DNA from: CAYPQL01 sp964412905
GTDB taxonomy: Bacteria; Patescibacteriota; Minisyncoccia; JAHIHE01; JAGLIN01
Length of the DNA: 31,468 bases
Direction: 5' to 3'
Assembly: GCA_964412905.1 (NCBI GenBank)
Contig: CAYPQL010000009.1
Coordinates: forward strand, 1-31,468
In this document: positions 1-8,244 of the stretch, one piece after another
Position numbering within the stretch: position 1 is the stretch's first letter
Layout of the letters: each line of letters starts with the position of its first letter
Position numbers and translations under genes: made by a program
Notes under the pieces: model-generated
Seen by the model: the letters and a program-made list of their open reading frames with translations, nothing else
What the model was told of the DNA's origin: nothing
Databases searched by the model: none

Positions 1-2
1 AA

Positions 3-1682
3 AACAATCGCGGTGAAATTTTTGTGCAAACCGTTTCCGATTATCCTTTGGTTGAAGCTATACGGCAAGGCGTGGTAAAAAATCCGGTTTTGCCGGATCA
101 GGCTAGCCGAGCCAAACTGCAAGAAAAACAAAGCTCAATATTTTCTGAAAAATACGAGGACTATATCAGGCTGGGCGTTGAAGAGTGGGAAAAAACATAT
201 AAAGAACTTGAGCCGACCGGCAAGAAATCAATTCTTTTCATAATGACCGATGACACAAAAAATTGCGATGATGTGGCGGAGTTTTTGGAGAAAAACTATT
301 TGCAATTGAAAGGCGCGGTTTTAACTATTCATACCAATAGAAGCGGGGAAATATCGGAAACTGTTACCGGCAAAAAAGAAAAAGAACTGCAAGACTTGAG
401 AAAAAAAGCCAATGAGATAGATAGCGCAGAAAGTCCGTACAAGGTAATTGTGTCCGTTATGATGCTGAAAGAAGGTTGGGATGTAAAAAACGTGACGACA
501 ATCGTCGGTTTGCGCCCTTATGGCTCCGATTCAAAAATATTGCCCGAGCAAACACTGGGTCGCGGTCTTCGCCGAATGTTTTTTGGCCAAGATGTTGAGG
601 AATATGTGAGCGTTATCGGCACGCCAGCTTTTATGGAATTTGTGGAATCAATCAAAGCGGAAGGCGTTGAATTGGAAAAGCGAAAAATGGATCGTTCCGG
701 CTCGCCGATTACGCCGACTGTTATTGAAATTGATAATCAGAATGAAAAAAAAGATATTGAAGATTTGGATATTGAATTGCCGGTTTTAACCCCGAGGATT
801 CAAAGAGAATACAAGAATCTTAATTTGTTGAATATCGCCGATTTCAAGCATGAAAGGATTTCGGTAAAGCAATTCTCCGAGGAAGAAAAAAAAGAAATTG
901 TTTTTAAGGAAGTTATTGATGACAAAATCCACCATACAACAATTTTAAATAGTTCCATTGAACCGAATTATCAAAGTGTCGTAGGATTTTTTGCGCAAAG
1001 AATAATGAAAGAACTGCGCCTCTTTGGGTGCTATGACATACTTTTTGGCAAAGTAAAAGAATTTATCACTGATGATTTATTTAGCAAAAGGGTTGATCTA
1101 AATGACGCAAATATTTTGAGAAATTTGTCCGAATTGGAAGCGGTAAAAACTATTGTGGAAACATTTAAAAAGGAAATAAATAATCTGACTGTGCAAGATG
1201 TGGGCGATACGGAAATAAAAAATTATCTCAAAATAAGCAGCGCCAGGCCGTTTGTTGTTAATGATAAAAAATATTTACTCCCAAAAAAGAGCGTATTCAA
1301 TAAAATTGTTGGCGATAGTGATTTTGAATTGGAATTTGCCGATTTCTTGGAAGGCGCTGACGATGTGCTTTCTTTTGCAAAAAACTATTATGAAATTCAT
1401 TTTAAAATTGATTACAAAAACGCGAGCGGGGCTATTTCCAGTTACTATCCCGATTTTTTTGTAAAAACAGATAATAAGACAATTTATATTATAGAAACAA
1501 AAGGACGGGAAGATTTGGATGATATAGAGAAAATAAAAAGGCTGGAACAATGGTGCGAAGACGCAAGCGAACGACAGAAAAAAATTGAGTATAAAATGAT
1601 TTATGTGAAGCAGGAAGAATGGGATAAATACAAGCCGAAGAGCTTTAAGGAATTGGTGAAATGTTTTAAATCATCGCAATAA
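3..1682 (+). CDS. Type III restriction enzyme Res subunit, C-terminal part (5' end outside window)
   Basis: ATP-dependent restriction subunit of a type III system, which would act with a Mod methyltransferase. The reading frame is open to the window edge, so the GTG at 24 is not a real start and the helicase N-terminus is missing. Numbering from that GTG, a RecA-like second helicase domain is visible, with the motif IV region near residue 70, 'MLKEGWDV' near 148 and the motif VI arginine finger 'QTLGRGLRRM' near 177. The C-terminus carries a PD-(D/E)xK nuclease motif: D477 in 'YYPDFF', then E491 and K493 in 'IIETKG'. Helicase core plus C-terminal nuclease is the usual Res arrangement. No mod gene is visible; if present it lies upstream. 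Family assignment is firm; subtype is inferred. Confidence 0.88.
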   Translation, partial: NNRGEIFVQTVSDYPLVEAIRQGVVKNPVLPDQASRAKLQEKQSSIFSEKYEDYIRLGVEEWEKTYKELEPTGKKSILFIMTDDTKNCDDVAEFLEKNYLQLKGAVLTIHTNRSGEISETVTGKKEKELQDLRKKANEIDSAESPYKVIVSVMMLKEGWDVKNVTTIVGLRPYGSDSKILPEQTLGRGLRRMFFGQDVEEYVSVIGTPAFMEFVESIKAEGVELEKRKMDRSGSPITPTVIEIDNQNEKKDIEDLDIELPVLTPRIQREYKNLNLLNIADFKHERISVKQFSEEEKKEIVFKEVIDDKIHHTTILNSSIEPNYQSVVGFFAQRIMKELRLFGCYDILFGKVKEFITDDLFSKRVDLNDANILRNLSELEAVKTIVETFKKEINNLTVQDVGDTEIKNYLKISSARPFVVNDKKYLLPKKSVFNKIVGDSDFELEFADFLEGADDVLSFAKNYYEIHFKIDYKNASGAISSYYPDFFVKTDNKTIYIIETKGREDLDDIEKIKRLEQWCEDASERQKKIEYKMIYVKQEEWDKYKPKSFKELVKCFKSSQ

Positions 1683-1790
1683 GACGACAACCCTCTCCAA
1701 CTTTCCCTCAACTCTCTCCCAATTCCCCAAAATCCCCGCCCAAATAATCGGGAAATTGTTCTCAACTGTTATCTCGTTGCCCCGACACGC

Positions 1791-1824
1791 AAAATAACAT
1801 TTTATTTAAGAGGTTATTTTTATG
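1791..1824 (+). terminator. Weak AT-rich terminator-like hairpin
   Basis: AAAATAAC (1791-1798) pairs with GTTATTTT (1813-1820) around a 13-base loop and runs into Ts. It lies downstream of the Res gene. The stem has almost no GC, so this is tentative. Confidence 0.35.
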
Positions 1825-1860
1825 GTAGAAGACAAATCCTTGAATTTCGCGCGCGCGGTC

Positions 1861-1888
1861 TTGTTAAGAAAAAATATTGTGCTATAAT
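1861..1888 (+). promoter_or_regulatory. Sigma70-type promoter for the thioredoxin-fold gene
   Basis: TTGTTA (1861-1866), a 16-base spacer and TATAAT (1883-1888), with TG at 1880-1881 making an extended -10. It sits 38 bases before the ATG at 1927. No SD site is seen before that ATG. Confidence 0.7.
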
Positions 1889-1926
1889 AAACATATAAAA
1901 ATTATTAATATCTAACAACAAAAAAA

Positions 1927-3042
1927 ATGGAGACAAAAAAAGATTTTAGCGGGGGACAAAAAAACGAGGAACAAAAAAAGCCGGAAGAAGTTAAAAAAGA
2001 AGGCTTGGAAAAAAAGAAAAACTGTTTTTGTAAGAGCAAAAATTTTCCTTTGGGGTTTGGGTTTGGAGTTTTAGTGATGGGCATAATAGCCGTCGCCTTA
2101 ATATCCCTGATTTTAATTCCTATGGTAGAAAATAAAACGGCGGTTGTTGACGGCGGACTTAATTTGGAAGAGGCTAAAGTTAAAACCGAGAAATTTATCA
2201 ATGATATTTTGATTGGTGATAATGGCGAGAAAATTACCATTAAAGACGCCAGCGAAGAAAATGGCATGTATAAAATAGTTGTAACAGTCGCGGGAGGGCA
2301 GGAAGTGGAAACTTATTTGACCAAAGACGGCAAATTGTTTTTTGACAGAACAATGAATGTTGAAGAAATTGAGAAGGAAAGCCAGGCGGCGAAAGACGCG
2401 GAAGCGGCGGCGCCGGCGGAAGCGGCCAAAAGCGACAAGCCGTCAGTTGAATTGTTCGTGATGAGTCACTGCCCTTATGGAACTCAAATTGAAAAAGGAA
2501 TTTTACCGGCAGTTGAAGCGCTGGGCGACAAAATTGACTTTGAACTGAAATTTTGCGATTACGCGATGCATGGGGAAATAGAATTAAACGAAGAGCTTGT
2601 CCAGTATTGCGTCAAAACCGGCGAGCCTGAAAAATTCAATGGTTATTTAAATTGCTTTTTAGAAGACGGAGACTCGGCAAGATGCGTTGCGAAAGCTAAA
2701 ATAAACGCGGCTAAATTAAAAACTTGCGTTGCCGCGACTGACGAAAAATTCAGCGTGACAAAAAACTTTGCCGACAAAACCACATATAAAGGGGATTATC
2801 CGACTTTTAATATTGACAAAGAAAGCAACGCAAAATATGCCGTTGGCGGTTCTCCAACTCTAGTCATTAACGGAACGACCGTAAAATCCGGAAGGGACTC
2901 GGCCAGCCTGCTTGCCACAATCTGCTTGGCATTTAACATCTCTCCTGAAGAATGTTCAACCGGACTTTCCTCCGCCGAGCCGGCCCCCGGATTTGGAACC
3001 GGCACCAGTGCCAGCAGCGGTAGCGACGCTTCGTGCAATTAG
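1927..3042 (+). CDS. Membrane-anchored thioredoxin-fold (DsbA/GILT-like) protein
   Basis: Predicted extracytoplasmic thioredoxin-fold protein, 371 residues. The N-terminus is a charged Lys/Glu-rich cytoplasmic stretch, followed by one membrane helix at about residues 38-62. A small domain (about 70-155) and an Ala/Glu linker follow, then a thioredoxin-fold domain (about 175-345). Its putative active site is 'MSHCPYGTQ', with one cysteine where classical DsbA has CxxC. A conserved 'GGSPTLVING' lies late in the fold, matching the cis-Pro loop region. Many further cysteines are spread through the domain and at the C-terminus ('SCN'). Proteins of this kind are common in CPR bacteria and archaea; substrate and redox partner are unknown. 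It has its own promoter and a strong terminator, so it is probably monocistronic. Confidence 0.8.
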   Translation: METKKDFSGGQKNEEQKKPEEVKKEGLEKKKNCFCKSKNFPLGFGFGVLVMGIIAVALISLILIPMVENKTAVVDGGLNLEEAKVKTEKFINDILIGDNGEKITIKDASEENGMYKIVVTVAGGQEVETYLTKDGKLFFDRTMNVEEIEKESQAAKDAEAAAPAEAAKSDKPSVELFVMSHCPYGTQIEKGILPAVEALGDKIDFELKFCDYAMHGEIELNEELVQYCVKTGEPEKFNGYLNCFLEDGDSARCVAKAKINAAKLKTCVAATDEKFSVTKNFADKTTYKGDYPTFNIDKESNAKYAVGGSPTLVINGTTVKSGRDSASLLATICLAFNISPEECSTGLSSAEPAPGFGTGTSASSGSDASCN

Positions 3043-3074
3043 AAAAAATATTTTATTAGTTCGTTAGTTATTTT

Positions 3075-3114
3075 ATCAGCTCCGCTTGAAAAAGCGGAGC
3101 TGATTTTATTTTAT
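3075..3114 (+). terminator. Rho-independent terminator
   Basis: A perfect 13-bp stem (3075-3087 with 3092-3104), GAAA tetraloop, then TTTATTTTAT. It lies 32 bases after the thioredoxin-fold gene. Confidence 0.93.
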
Positions 3115-3346
3115 CGTTAAGAAATTTAAATATCGGCTACTATAGCCCCCTGATAAGGGGGTTGGGGGTTTGAAAACAAAGCAGGCTGTGATTGCGTTTT
3201 GCATATGCGCCGTTAGTCTTAATTCTATCTTTTTTGACTTTTTTGTCTTAAAAAGATAGAATAATTATATTGCTATATTATTTTACACACCCCTAGCCCC
3301 TCTCAAGAGGGGAATATAATTTATAACAATTTAACAACATAATCCT
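3115..3346. repeat. Intergenic region with three nested or adjacent hairpins
   Basis: No gene is seen. A C5/G5 hairpin (3146-3150 with 3157-3161) lies on the left and a CCCCTC/GAGGGG hairpin (3297-3302 with 3307-3312) on the right. The two are loosely inverted copies of each other, with 'TTGGGGGTTT' and 'ACACACCCCTAG' flanks. Between them is a long hairpin: a 12-bp stem (3223-3234 with 3250-3261) that continues through GAC/GTC to a T6 loop. The outer pair resembles terminal inverted repeats of a small non-coding element. 'TAACAATTTAACAACAT' (from about 3322) precedes the clpB start in place of an SD site. Confidence 0.5.
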
Positions 3347-5986
3347 ATGATAAACCCAAATAAATTTACAACAAAATCGCAGGAGGCGATTGCTTCCGCG
3401 CATTCAATCGCGTCGGATTATTCCCAGCAGCAAGTTGATGTTGCGCACCTCATCTTATCCCTTATCAAACAGGAAGGCGGGGTTGTGATGTCTATTTCAA
3501 ACAAGCTTAATGTCCAGACGAATTTTCTTGAGGCTGAAATTGACGGGGAAATCAAAAAAATTCCCAGAATAGAAGGAGCGCCTTCCGTGGCGGGGCAAGT
3601 GTATCTGACGCCGTATCTCGGACAAGTTCTTGAGAATTCGCAGAAAGAAGCGGATAAATTGAAAGATGATTTTATAAGCACGGAGCATATTTTGCTGTCT
3701 ATGGCTTTCATTCCGGGGGCGATAAAAAACATCCTTGAAAAATTCGGTGTGACTTATGAAAATATTTTGAAAGTTTTGGTCCAAGTGAGAGGAACGCAAA
3801 GAGTTTCCGACGCGGAGCCGGAAAGCAAATTCCAAGCGCTGGAAAAATACGCGCAAAATCTCACTAAGCTTGCCAGAGAAGAAAAGCTTGATCCCGTGAT
3901 CGGCAGAGACGAGGAAATCAGAAGAGTGATGCAGGTTATTTCCAGAAGGACAAAAAATAATCCTGTTTTAATAGGCGAGGCCGGAACGGGAAAAACCGCG
4001 ATTGTGGAAGGGCTTGCCCAAAGAATTGTGGCGCAGGATGTGCCGGAAACTTTGAAAAATAAAGAATTAATTTCTCTAGACCTGGGATCGTTGATAGCAG
4101 GAACTAAATTTCGCGGCGAGTTTGAAGAAAGATTGAAAGCGGTTTTAAAAGAAATTGAACAGTCCGCGGGAAAGATAATTCTTTTTATTGACGAGCTTCA
4201 TACGCTAGTAGGCGCGGGAGCGTCGGAAGGCTCAATGGACGCATCCAATATGCTAAAACCCGCGCTGGCCAGAGGAAAACTGCATACCATTGGAGCGACG
4301 ACTTTGAAAGAATACCAAAAATATATCGAGAAAGACGCGGCGCTGGAGCGAAGATTTCAGCCGATCTATGTCAACGAGCCGAGCATAGAAAACACGATTT
4401 CAATTTTGCGGGGGATAAAAGAAAAATATGAAGTGCATCACGGAGTTCGGATCACGGATTCGGCTTTGGTGGCTGCCGCCAATTTATCTTCCCGCTATGT
4501 TTCGGACAGATTTCTGCCGGACAAGGCCGTTGACTTGATGGACGAAGCGGCATCGGCGCTAAGAATGGAAATTGACAGTATGCCGGCAGAATTGGATAAA
4601 ACTAAAAGAGAATTGCTCCGATCTGAAATCGAGAAGAAGGCTTTGCAGAAAGAAAAAGATAAAGAGTCTAAAGAAAGATTAAAAGAGCTGGAAAAAACAA
4701 TCGCCGACTTGAAAGAGAAAAACAAAGACCTTGAAATTCAATGGAAGAATGAAAAAGAAATAATTTCAAGAATAAGAAGCTCCAAGAAAGAAATTGATAA
4801 ATTAAAGCAAGAAGCTGAAATCGCGGAAAGGAACGCGGAACTGCAAAAAGTGGCGGAAATCAGATATGGCAAAATTCCGGAGCTGGACAAGAAAATAAAA
4901 GACGAGCAAAGGAGATTAGTAAAAATTCAAGGCAACCGCCCCATACTCAAAGAAGAAGTGACGGAAGAAGATATCGCCAAAGTCATTTCCCGCTGGACGG
5001 GGATTCCGGCAAGTAAAATGATGCAGGAAGAATCAAAAAAACTTTCTCAAATGGAAGATGATTTGTCAAAAAGAATTATTGGCCAGAAAGAAGCCGTGCG
5101 AGTCGTGTCCAACGCGGTCCGAAGAAGCCGAGCGGGAATTTCAGAAGAGAACAAGCCGATCGGCTCATTCATATTTATGGGTCCCACTGGAGTCGGGAAA
5201 ACGGAGCTCGCCAAAGCGCTGGCGGAATTTATGTTTGACAGCGAAGACGCCATAATCCGCATTGATATGAGCGAATATATGGAGCGGCACGCGGTCGCCA
5301 GAATGATCGGCTCGCCTCCCGGATATGTCGGTTTTGAAGAAGGGGGCCAGCTCACGGAAGCAGTTAGAAGAAGGCCTTATTCCGTCATTCTTTTTGATGA
5401 AATTGAAAAAGCGCATCCCGAAGTTTTCAATATTTTCTTGCAAATTCTGGACAATGGGCGATTAACCGACGCCAAAGGCAGAGCCGTTAATTTCAAAAAC
5501 ACGATTATCATTATGACTTCCAATATCGGCAATGAGGTTATTCAAGAATATTCCTCGCTGGGATTTGTGAACCGCGACAGCAAAAAAACCGTCAAAGAAA
5601 GAGAATTTGAATCCAAAATAAAAGCCGAGTTGAAAAATCATTTCAAGCCGGAATTTCTGAACCGCATTGACGAAGTCGTGATTTTCCACGCGCTTTCCGA
5701 AAAAGAGATATTGCAAATATTGGATCTTCAAATCAAGATCGTGTCCGACAGGCTTGCCAAGCAGAATATAAAAATTCAAGTGAGCGACAAAGCGAAAAGC
5801 CTGATCGCCAAAAAAGGCTACGAACCCTCTTTCGGCGCTCGCCCTCTCAAAAGAGCCATTCAAACCGAAATTTTAGACCAACTGGCGCTGGAAATTATTG
5901 AAGGGAAAATCAAGAAAGACGGCATTGTAAAAATCGACGCGGAAAAGGGGATGATTGTGATTGGGGGTAGAGATTACATAAAATAA
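3347..5986 (+). CDS. clpB: ATP-dependent disaggregase ClpB
   Basis: Cytoplasmic Hsp100 AAA+ chaperone that pulls proteins out of aggregates, usually with DnaK. It has 879 residues, the usual ClpB length. Order: Clp N-domain (about 1-145), AAA+ 1 with Walker A GEAGTGKT (210-217) and Walker B 'LFIDELHTL', a long Lys/Glu-rich coiled-coil middle domain (about 400-530) that separates ClpB from ClpA/ClpX, AAA+ 2 with Walker A GPTGVGKT (612-619) and Walker B 'ILFDEIEKAH', sensor 'TSNIG', and the C-terminal D2 small domain with 'PSFGARPLKRAIQ'. No frameshift or missing motif is seen. The start has no SD site. It appears to be a single-gene unit with its own terminator. Confidence 0.96.
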   Translation: MINPNKFTTKSQEAIASAHSIASDYSQQQVDVAHLILSLIKQEGGVVMSISNKLNVQTNFLEAEIDGEIKKIPRIEGAPSVAGQVYLTPYLGQVLENSQKEADKLKDDFISTEHILLSMAFIPGAIKNILEKFGVTYENILKVLVQVRGTQRVSDAEPESKFQALEKYAQNLTKLAREEKLDPVIGRDEEIRRVMQVISRRTKNNPVLIGEAGTGKTAIVEGLAQRIVAQDVPETLKNKELISLDLGSLIAGTKFRGEFEERLKAVLKEIEQSAGKIILFIDELHTLVGAGASEGSMDASNMLKPALARGKLHTIGATTLKEYQKYIEKDAALERRFQPIYVNEPSIENTISILRGIKEKYEVHHGVRITDSALVAAANLSSRYVSDRFLPDKAVDLMDEAASALRMEIDSMPAELDKTKRELLRSEIEKKALQKEKDKESKERLKELEKTIADLKEKNKDLEIQWKNEKEIISRIRSSKKEIDKLKQEAEIAERNAELQKVAEIRYGKIPELDKKIKDEQRRLVKIQGNRPILKEEVTEEDIAKVISRWTGIPASKMMQEESKKLSQMEDDLSKRIIGQKEAVRVVSNAVRRSRAGISEENKPIGSFIFMGPTGVGKTELAKALAEFMFDSEDAIIRIDMSEYMERHAVARMIGSPPGYVGFEEGGQLTEAVRRRPYSVILFDEIEKAHPEVFNIFLQILDNGRLTDAKGRAVNFKNTIIIMTSNIGNEVIQEYSSLGFVNRDSKKTVKEREFESKIKAELKNHFKPEFLNRIDEVVIFHALSEKEILQILDLQIKIVSDRLAKQNIKIQVSDKAKSLIAKKGYEPSFGARPLKRAIQTEILDQLALEIIEGKIKKDGIVKIDAEKGMIVIGGRDYIK

Positions 5987-6017
5987 AAAAAACGACCTTC
6001 TTCAAGGTCGTTTTTTT
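5985..6017 (+). terminator. Rho-independent terminator of clpB
   Basis: AACGACCTT (5991-5999), CTTC loop, AAGGTCGTT (6004-6012), then a T run. Flanking A and T tracts extend the stem. Confidence 0.93.
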
Positions 6018-6046
6018 GTTTGATTTTATTTTAATATTCAATGTTT

Positions 6047-6549
6047 TTAGCTCTTGCTAATTTGCCATCTATAATAAAGGGACAATTTCTTATTAGTGTT
6101 AATGTCCCATATAATTACTATTTGATGCGCTTTATTTTTATCAAATTTATCTAATTTTAATATATCAATTTCAATATCTGTTCGCCCTTTTCCTAAAATT
6201 ACATAATAGCATTTTAACTTATTATCACTATCTTTCTTTAATTACAAATAAACTGCCGTCGCTTTTCGCTATGTTTAAAAAAATCGTTGCCTTGCCGTCG
6301 CTCCAATCTAATTTGTTTTCCTTAACTCAAAATTCCAATAATCCAACTTTTAAATCAAGATTGCTAAAATTTAAATTTTGCTCGTTCATATTTTTATATC
6401 AATTATTTATTTATAACTCCTTTATTTATAATAATATCTCCCGCAACATTGCCATTATAATAAAATTTATCTAAAAAATAACTATTGTTATTCTTGTCAA
6501 TCCAATCCTCTCTTCCTTTTTATATTATCATTAAACCAATAATAATTCA
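6047..6549 (-). pseudogene. Decayed gene, possibly for a concanavalin/LamG-like exported protein
   Basis: On the minus strand several short open stretches in different frames read as one plausible protein. From 5' to 3' they include 'NYYWFNDNIKR' (near 6530), 'DWIDKNNNSYFLDKFYY' (near 6500), 'DWSDGKATIFLNIAKSDG' (near 6290) and 'YYVILGKGRTDIEIDIL' (near 6190). The last runs to 'YYRWQISKS' and a TAA whose complement is at 6047-6049. At least three frame changes or stops separate them. 'HQIVIIWDINTNKKLSLYY' is similar to strands seen in LamG/concanavalin-like folds; this is a guess. The small plus-strand ORF at 6271-6474 is a shadow of this relic. Confidence 0.55.
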
Positions 6550-6639
6550 AAAAAAAGGGGGGCATAAGTATAGATTGGATATTGGGAAATTCGCAGGAAT
6601 TAATTGCCGCGGAAATCTTGTTGAATTAAGCTTTGCATT

Positions 6640-6677
6640 TAGGAACTAAGTTCCGGGTACCCGGAACTTAGTTCCTA
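6640..6677. repeat. Perfect 38-bp palindrome
   Basis: Both halves (6640-6658 and 6659-6677) are exact reverse complements around a GGGTACCC centre; each half starts TAGGAACTAAGTTCC. No T run follows, so it is not an ordinary terminator. It lies 34 bases before the -35 box of the kinase gene. As RNA it would fold into a very strong hairpin; as DNA it could be a binding site or cruciform. Confidence 0.85.
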
Positions 6678-6710
6678 TTTACAAACCCATATTTTTTCTC
6701 TTGCGCGGTT

Positions 6711-6738
6711 TTGCAAAAGATTTGATCTGTGTTATAAT
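6711..6738 (+). promoter_or_regulatory. Promoter for the kinase and pilus block
   Basis: TTGCAA (6711-6716), 16-base spacer and TATAAT (6733-6738), with TG at 6730-6731 giving an extended -10. A second TATAAT follows directly at 6739-6744. It is 30 bases upstream of the kinase ATG. Confidence 0.6.
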
Positions 6739-6767
6739 TATAATGTTTTAAAAATAAAAATAAAAAA

Positions 6768-7709
6768 ATGATAGATGGAATTGTGTATAAAATGTTTTTT
6801 AAAGATTGTAAGGAAAATAACCTGGGACTTTGGCAGTGTCCGGGTTTTTTATTTATCGTGATGGGCTTCATAAACATCTCCTCTATGCTCGGCACTTATA
6901 TAATAGCAAGCAGATATGAAATTCCCGAGCTGGTTATCTTCAGCGTTAGCGCGGTGAGCATTATTATTTTCAGCATCGGGTCTTCAATCATAAGCGGTTT
7001 TCAGGAAATCGCGAAAACAAACAGGATTAAATCGGAATTTGTTTCAATCGCTTCTCACCAGCTTAAGGCGCCTCTTTCGGGAATGCGCTGGGCGACTGAT
7101 ATTTTGCTTAGCTCAAAACAAAGATGCTTGGACGACAGGCAGATGGAGTATCTCAAAGATATTCAGGAAAACACATCCAGAATGATAAGGCTCGTCAACG
7201 ATCTTCTTGATGTCTCAAGAATTGAATCCGGCAAGATGGATATCAAAAAACAAGACGTTGATCTCGCGGAAGAACTGAAAGTCGTCATCAGGGAATTAAG
7301 CGCTTTTGCCGAGGCCAATAACTCAAAAATAACGGTTAATATTGACAAAGATCTGAAAAAAGTAAGAACGGATCAAGTAAGAATTAAAATGGTAATCCAG
7401 AATTTTGTTGATAACGCCATAAAATATATCGGTTCAAAAAAAGGAATAATTGAAATTTCTTTGAAAAACAAAAATAACGAGGCGCTTTTTGAAATCAAGG
7501 ATAACGGAGTGGGAATTCCGGAAAAAGACAAGAATAAAATTTTTGACAAGTTTTTCAGGTCTGACAATATCGTCAGAAGACAAACTATCGGCACGGGATT
7601 GGGTCTTTATATCGCCAAAGCGGCGATTGAAAATTCCGGCGGAAGCATAGGATTCGAATCAAAAGAAGGAGAAGGAAGCACCTTCTGGTTCAAGCTTCCT
7701 TGCGCGTAA
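6768..7709 (+). CDS. Membrane sensor histidine kinase
   Basis: 313-residue kinase that should phosphorylate the receiver protein encoded next. Two hydrophobic helices (about 25-47 and 52-76) are joined by a very short loop, leaving almost no outside sensor domain. The signal may therefore be membrane or cytoplasmic. The H-box 'SIASHQLKAPL' has H97 as the predicted phosphorylated histidine. Then come the N-box 'QNFVDNAIKY' (near 215), G1 'DNGVGIP', F-box 'FDKFFR' and G2 'GTGLGLYIAK'. No PAS or HAMP domain is seen. It starts the block that runs into pilB, so a role in controlling pilus genes is inferred. There is no SD site; a second ATG occurs at codon 9. Confidence 0.92.
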   Translation: MIDGIVYKMFFKDCKENNLGLWQCPGFLFIVMGFINISSMLGTYIIASRYEIPELVIFSVSAVSIIIFSIGSSIISGFQEIAKTNRIKSEFVSIASHQLKAPLSGMRWATDILLSSKQRCLDDRQMEYLKDIQENTSRMIRLVNDLLDVSRIESGKMDIKKQDVDLAEELKVVIRELSAFAEANNSKITVNIDKDLKKVRTDQVRIKMVIQNFVDNAIKYIGSKKGIIEISLKNKNNEALFEIKDNGVGIPEKDKNKIFDKFFRSDNIVRRQTIGTGLGLYIAKAAIENSGGSIGFESKEGEGSTFWFKLPCA

Positions 7710-7831
7710 AACTGGAAACTGGAAACTGGAAATTCCGCCCCGCCGCAGTCTCTTCACTGAGGGTTCAGCAATTTAACAATATAACAATATAACAATATAA
7801 TTTAATTAAATTTAATTTTTAAAAAAATATT
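7710..7831. repeat. Spacer with two short tandem arrays
   Basis: Three copies of ACTGGAA (7711-7731) and then three copies of an AACAATAT unit (about 7775-7798) fill most of the space between the kinase and receiver genes. The second array sits where an SD site would be expected and resembles the AACAATTTAACAA strings before clpB and pilB. Confidence 0.6.
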
Positions 7832-8203
7832 ATGGAAAACAAAAAAAAGATTCTCGTCGTGGAAGACGAGGCGACTTTGCAAAAAGCGCTTAATGATGTT
7901 TTGACTCAAGAAGGATATGAAGTTCTAAGCGCTCTTGACGGAGCGGCCGGGTTGGATTTGGCAAAAAAAGAAAAGCCGGACTTGATTCTGCTTGATATAA
8001 TTCTGCCGAAAATGGATGGTTTTGATGTTTTGAAAAATTTAAAAAAGGAAGGCTCTGAAATTCCGGTTATCATATTGACTAATCTTAGCGATATAAATGA
8101 TATTCAAAAAGCGCTGGATTTGGGAGCCACCACATATCTGGTTAAGGCCGATTTCCATCTGGAAGATGTTTTGAAAAAAGTAAAAGAAGTGTTAAGGGGC
8201 TAA
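7832..8203 (+). CDS. Single-domain response regulator (CheY-like receiver)
   Basis: 123 residues, one receiver domain and no DNA-binding output. The acidic pocket is E11/D12, the phospho-acceptor is D55 in 'LILLDIILP', the switch residue is T83 and the conserved lysine is K105 in 'YLVKAD'. It follows the histidine kinase and precedes pilB, so it may relay the signal by protein contact with the pilus ATPase or another regulator; this is inferred from context. No SD site is seen before the ATG. Confidence 0.93.
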   Translation: MENKKKILVVEDEATLQKALNDVLTQEGYEVLSALDGAAGLDLAKKEKPDLILLDIILPKMDGFDVLKNLKKEGSEIPVIILTNLSDINDIQKALDLGATTYLVKADFHLEDVLKKVKEVLRG

Positions 8204-8244
8204 ATTAAATTGCTAACAATTTAACAATTCAACAATCTAATTCT

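Noticed and set aside
1848..1860. CGCGCGCG run upstream of the thioredoxin-fold gene as Z-DNA or regulatory site
   Set aside because: Only a short alternating run with no supporting context.
6271..6474. 67-codon plus-strand ORF between clpB and the kinase gene
   Set aside because: Low-complexity translation, no start signal, and it is antisense to better coding-like stretches of the minus-strand relic.
7711..7801. CRISPR-like array in the kinase-receiver spacer
   Set aside because: Units are 7-8 bases and adjacent without spacers; no cas gene is present in the window.
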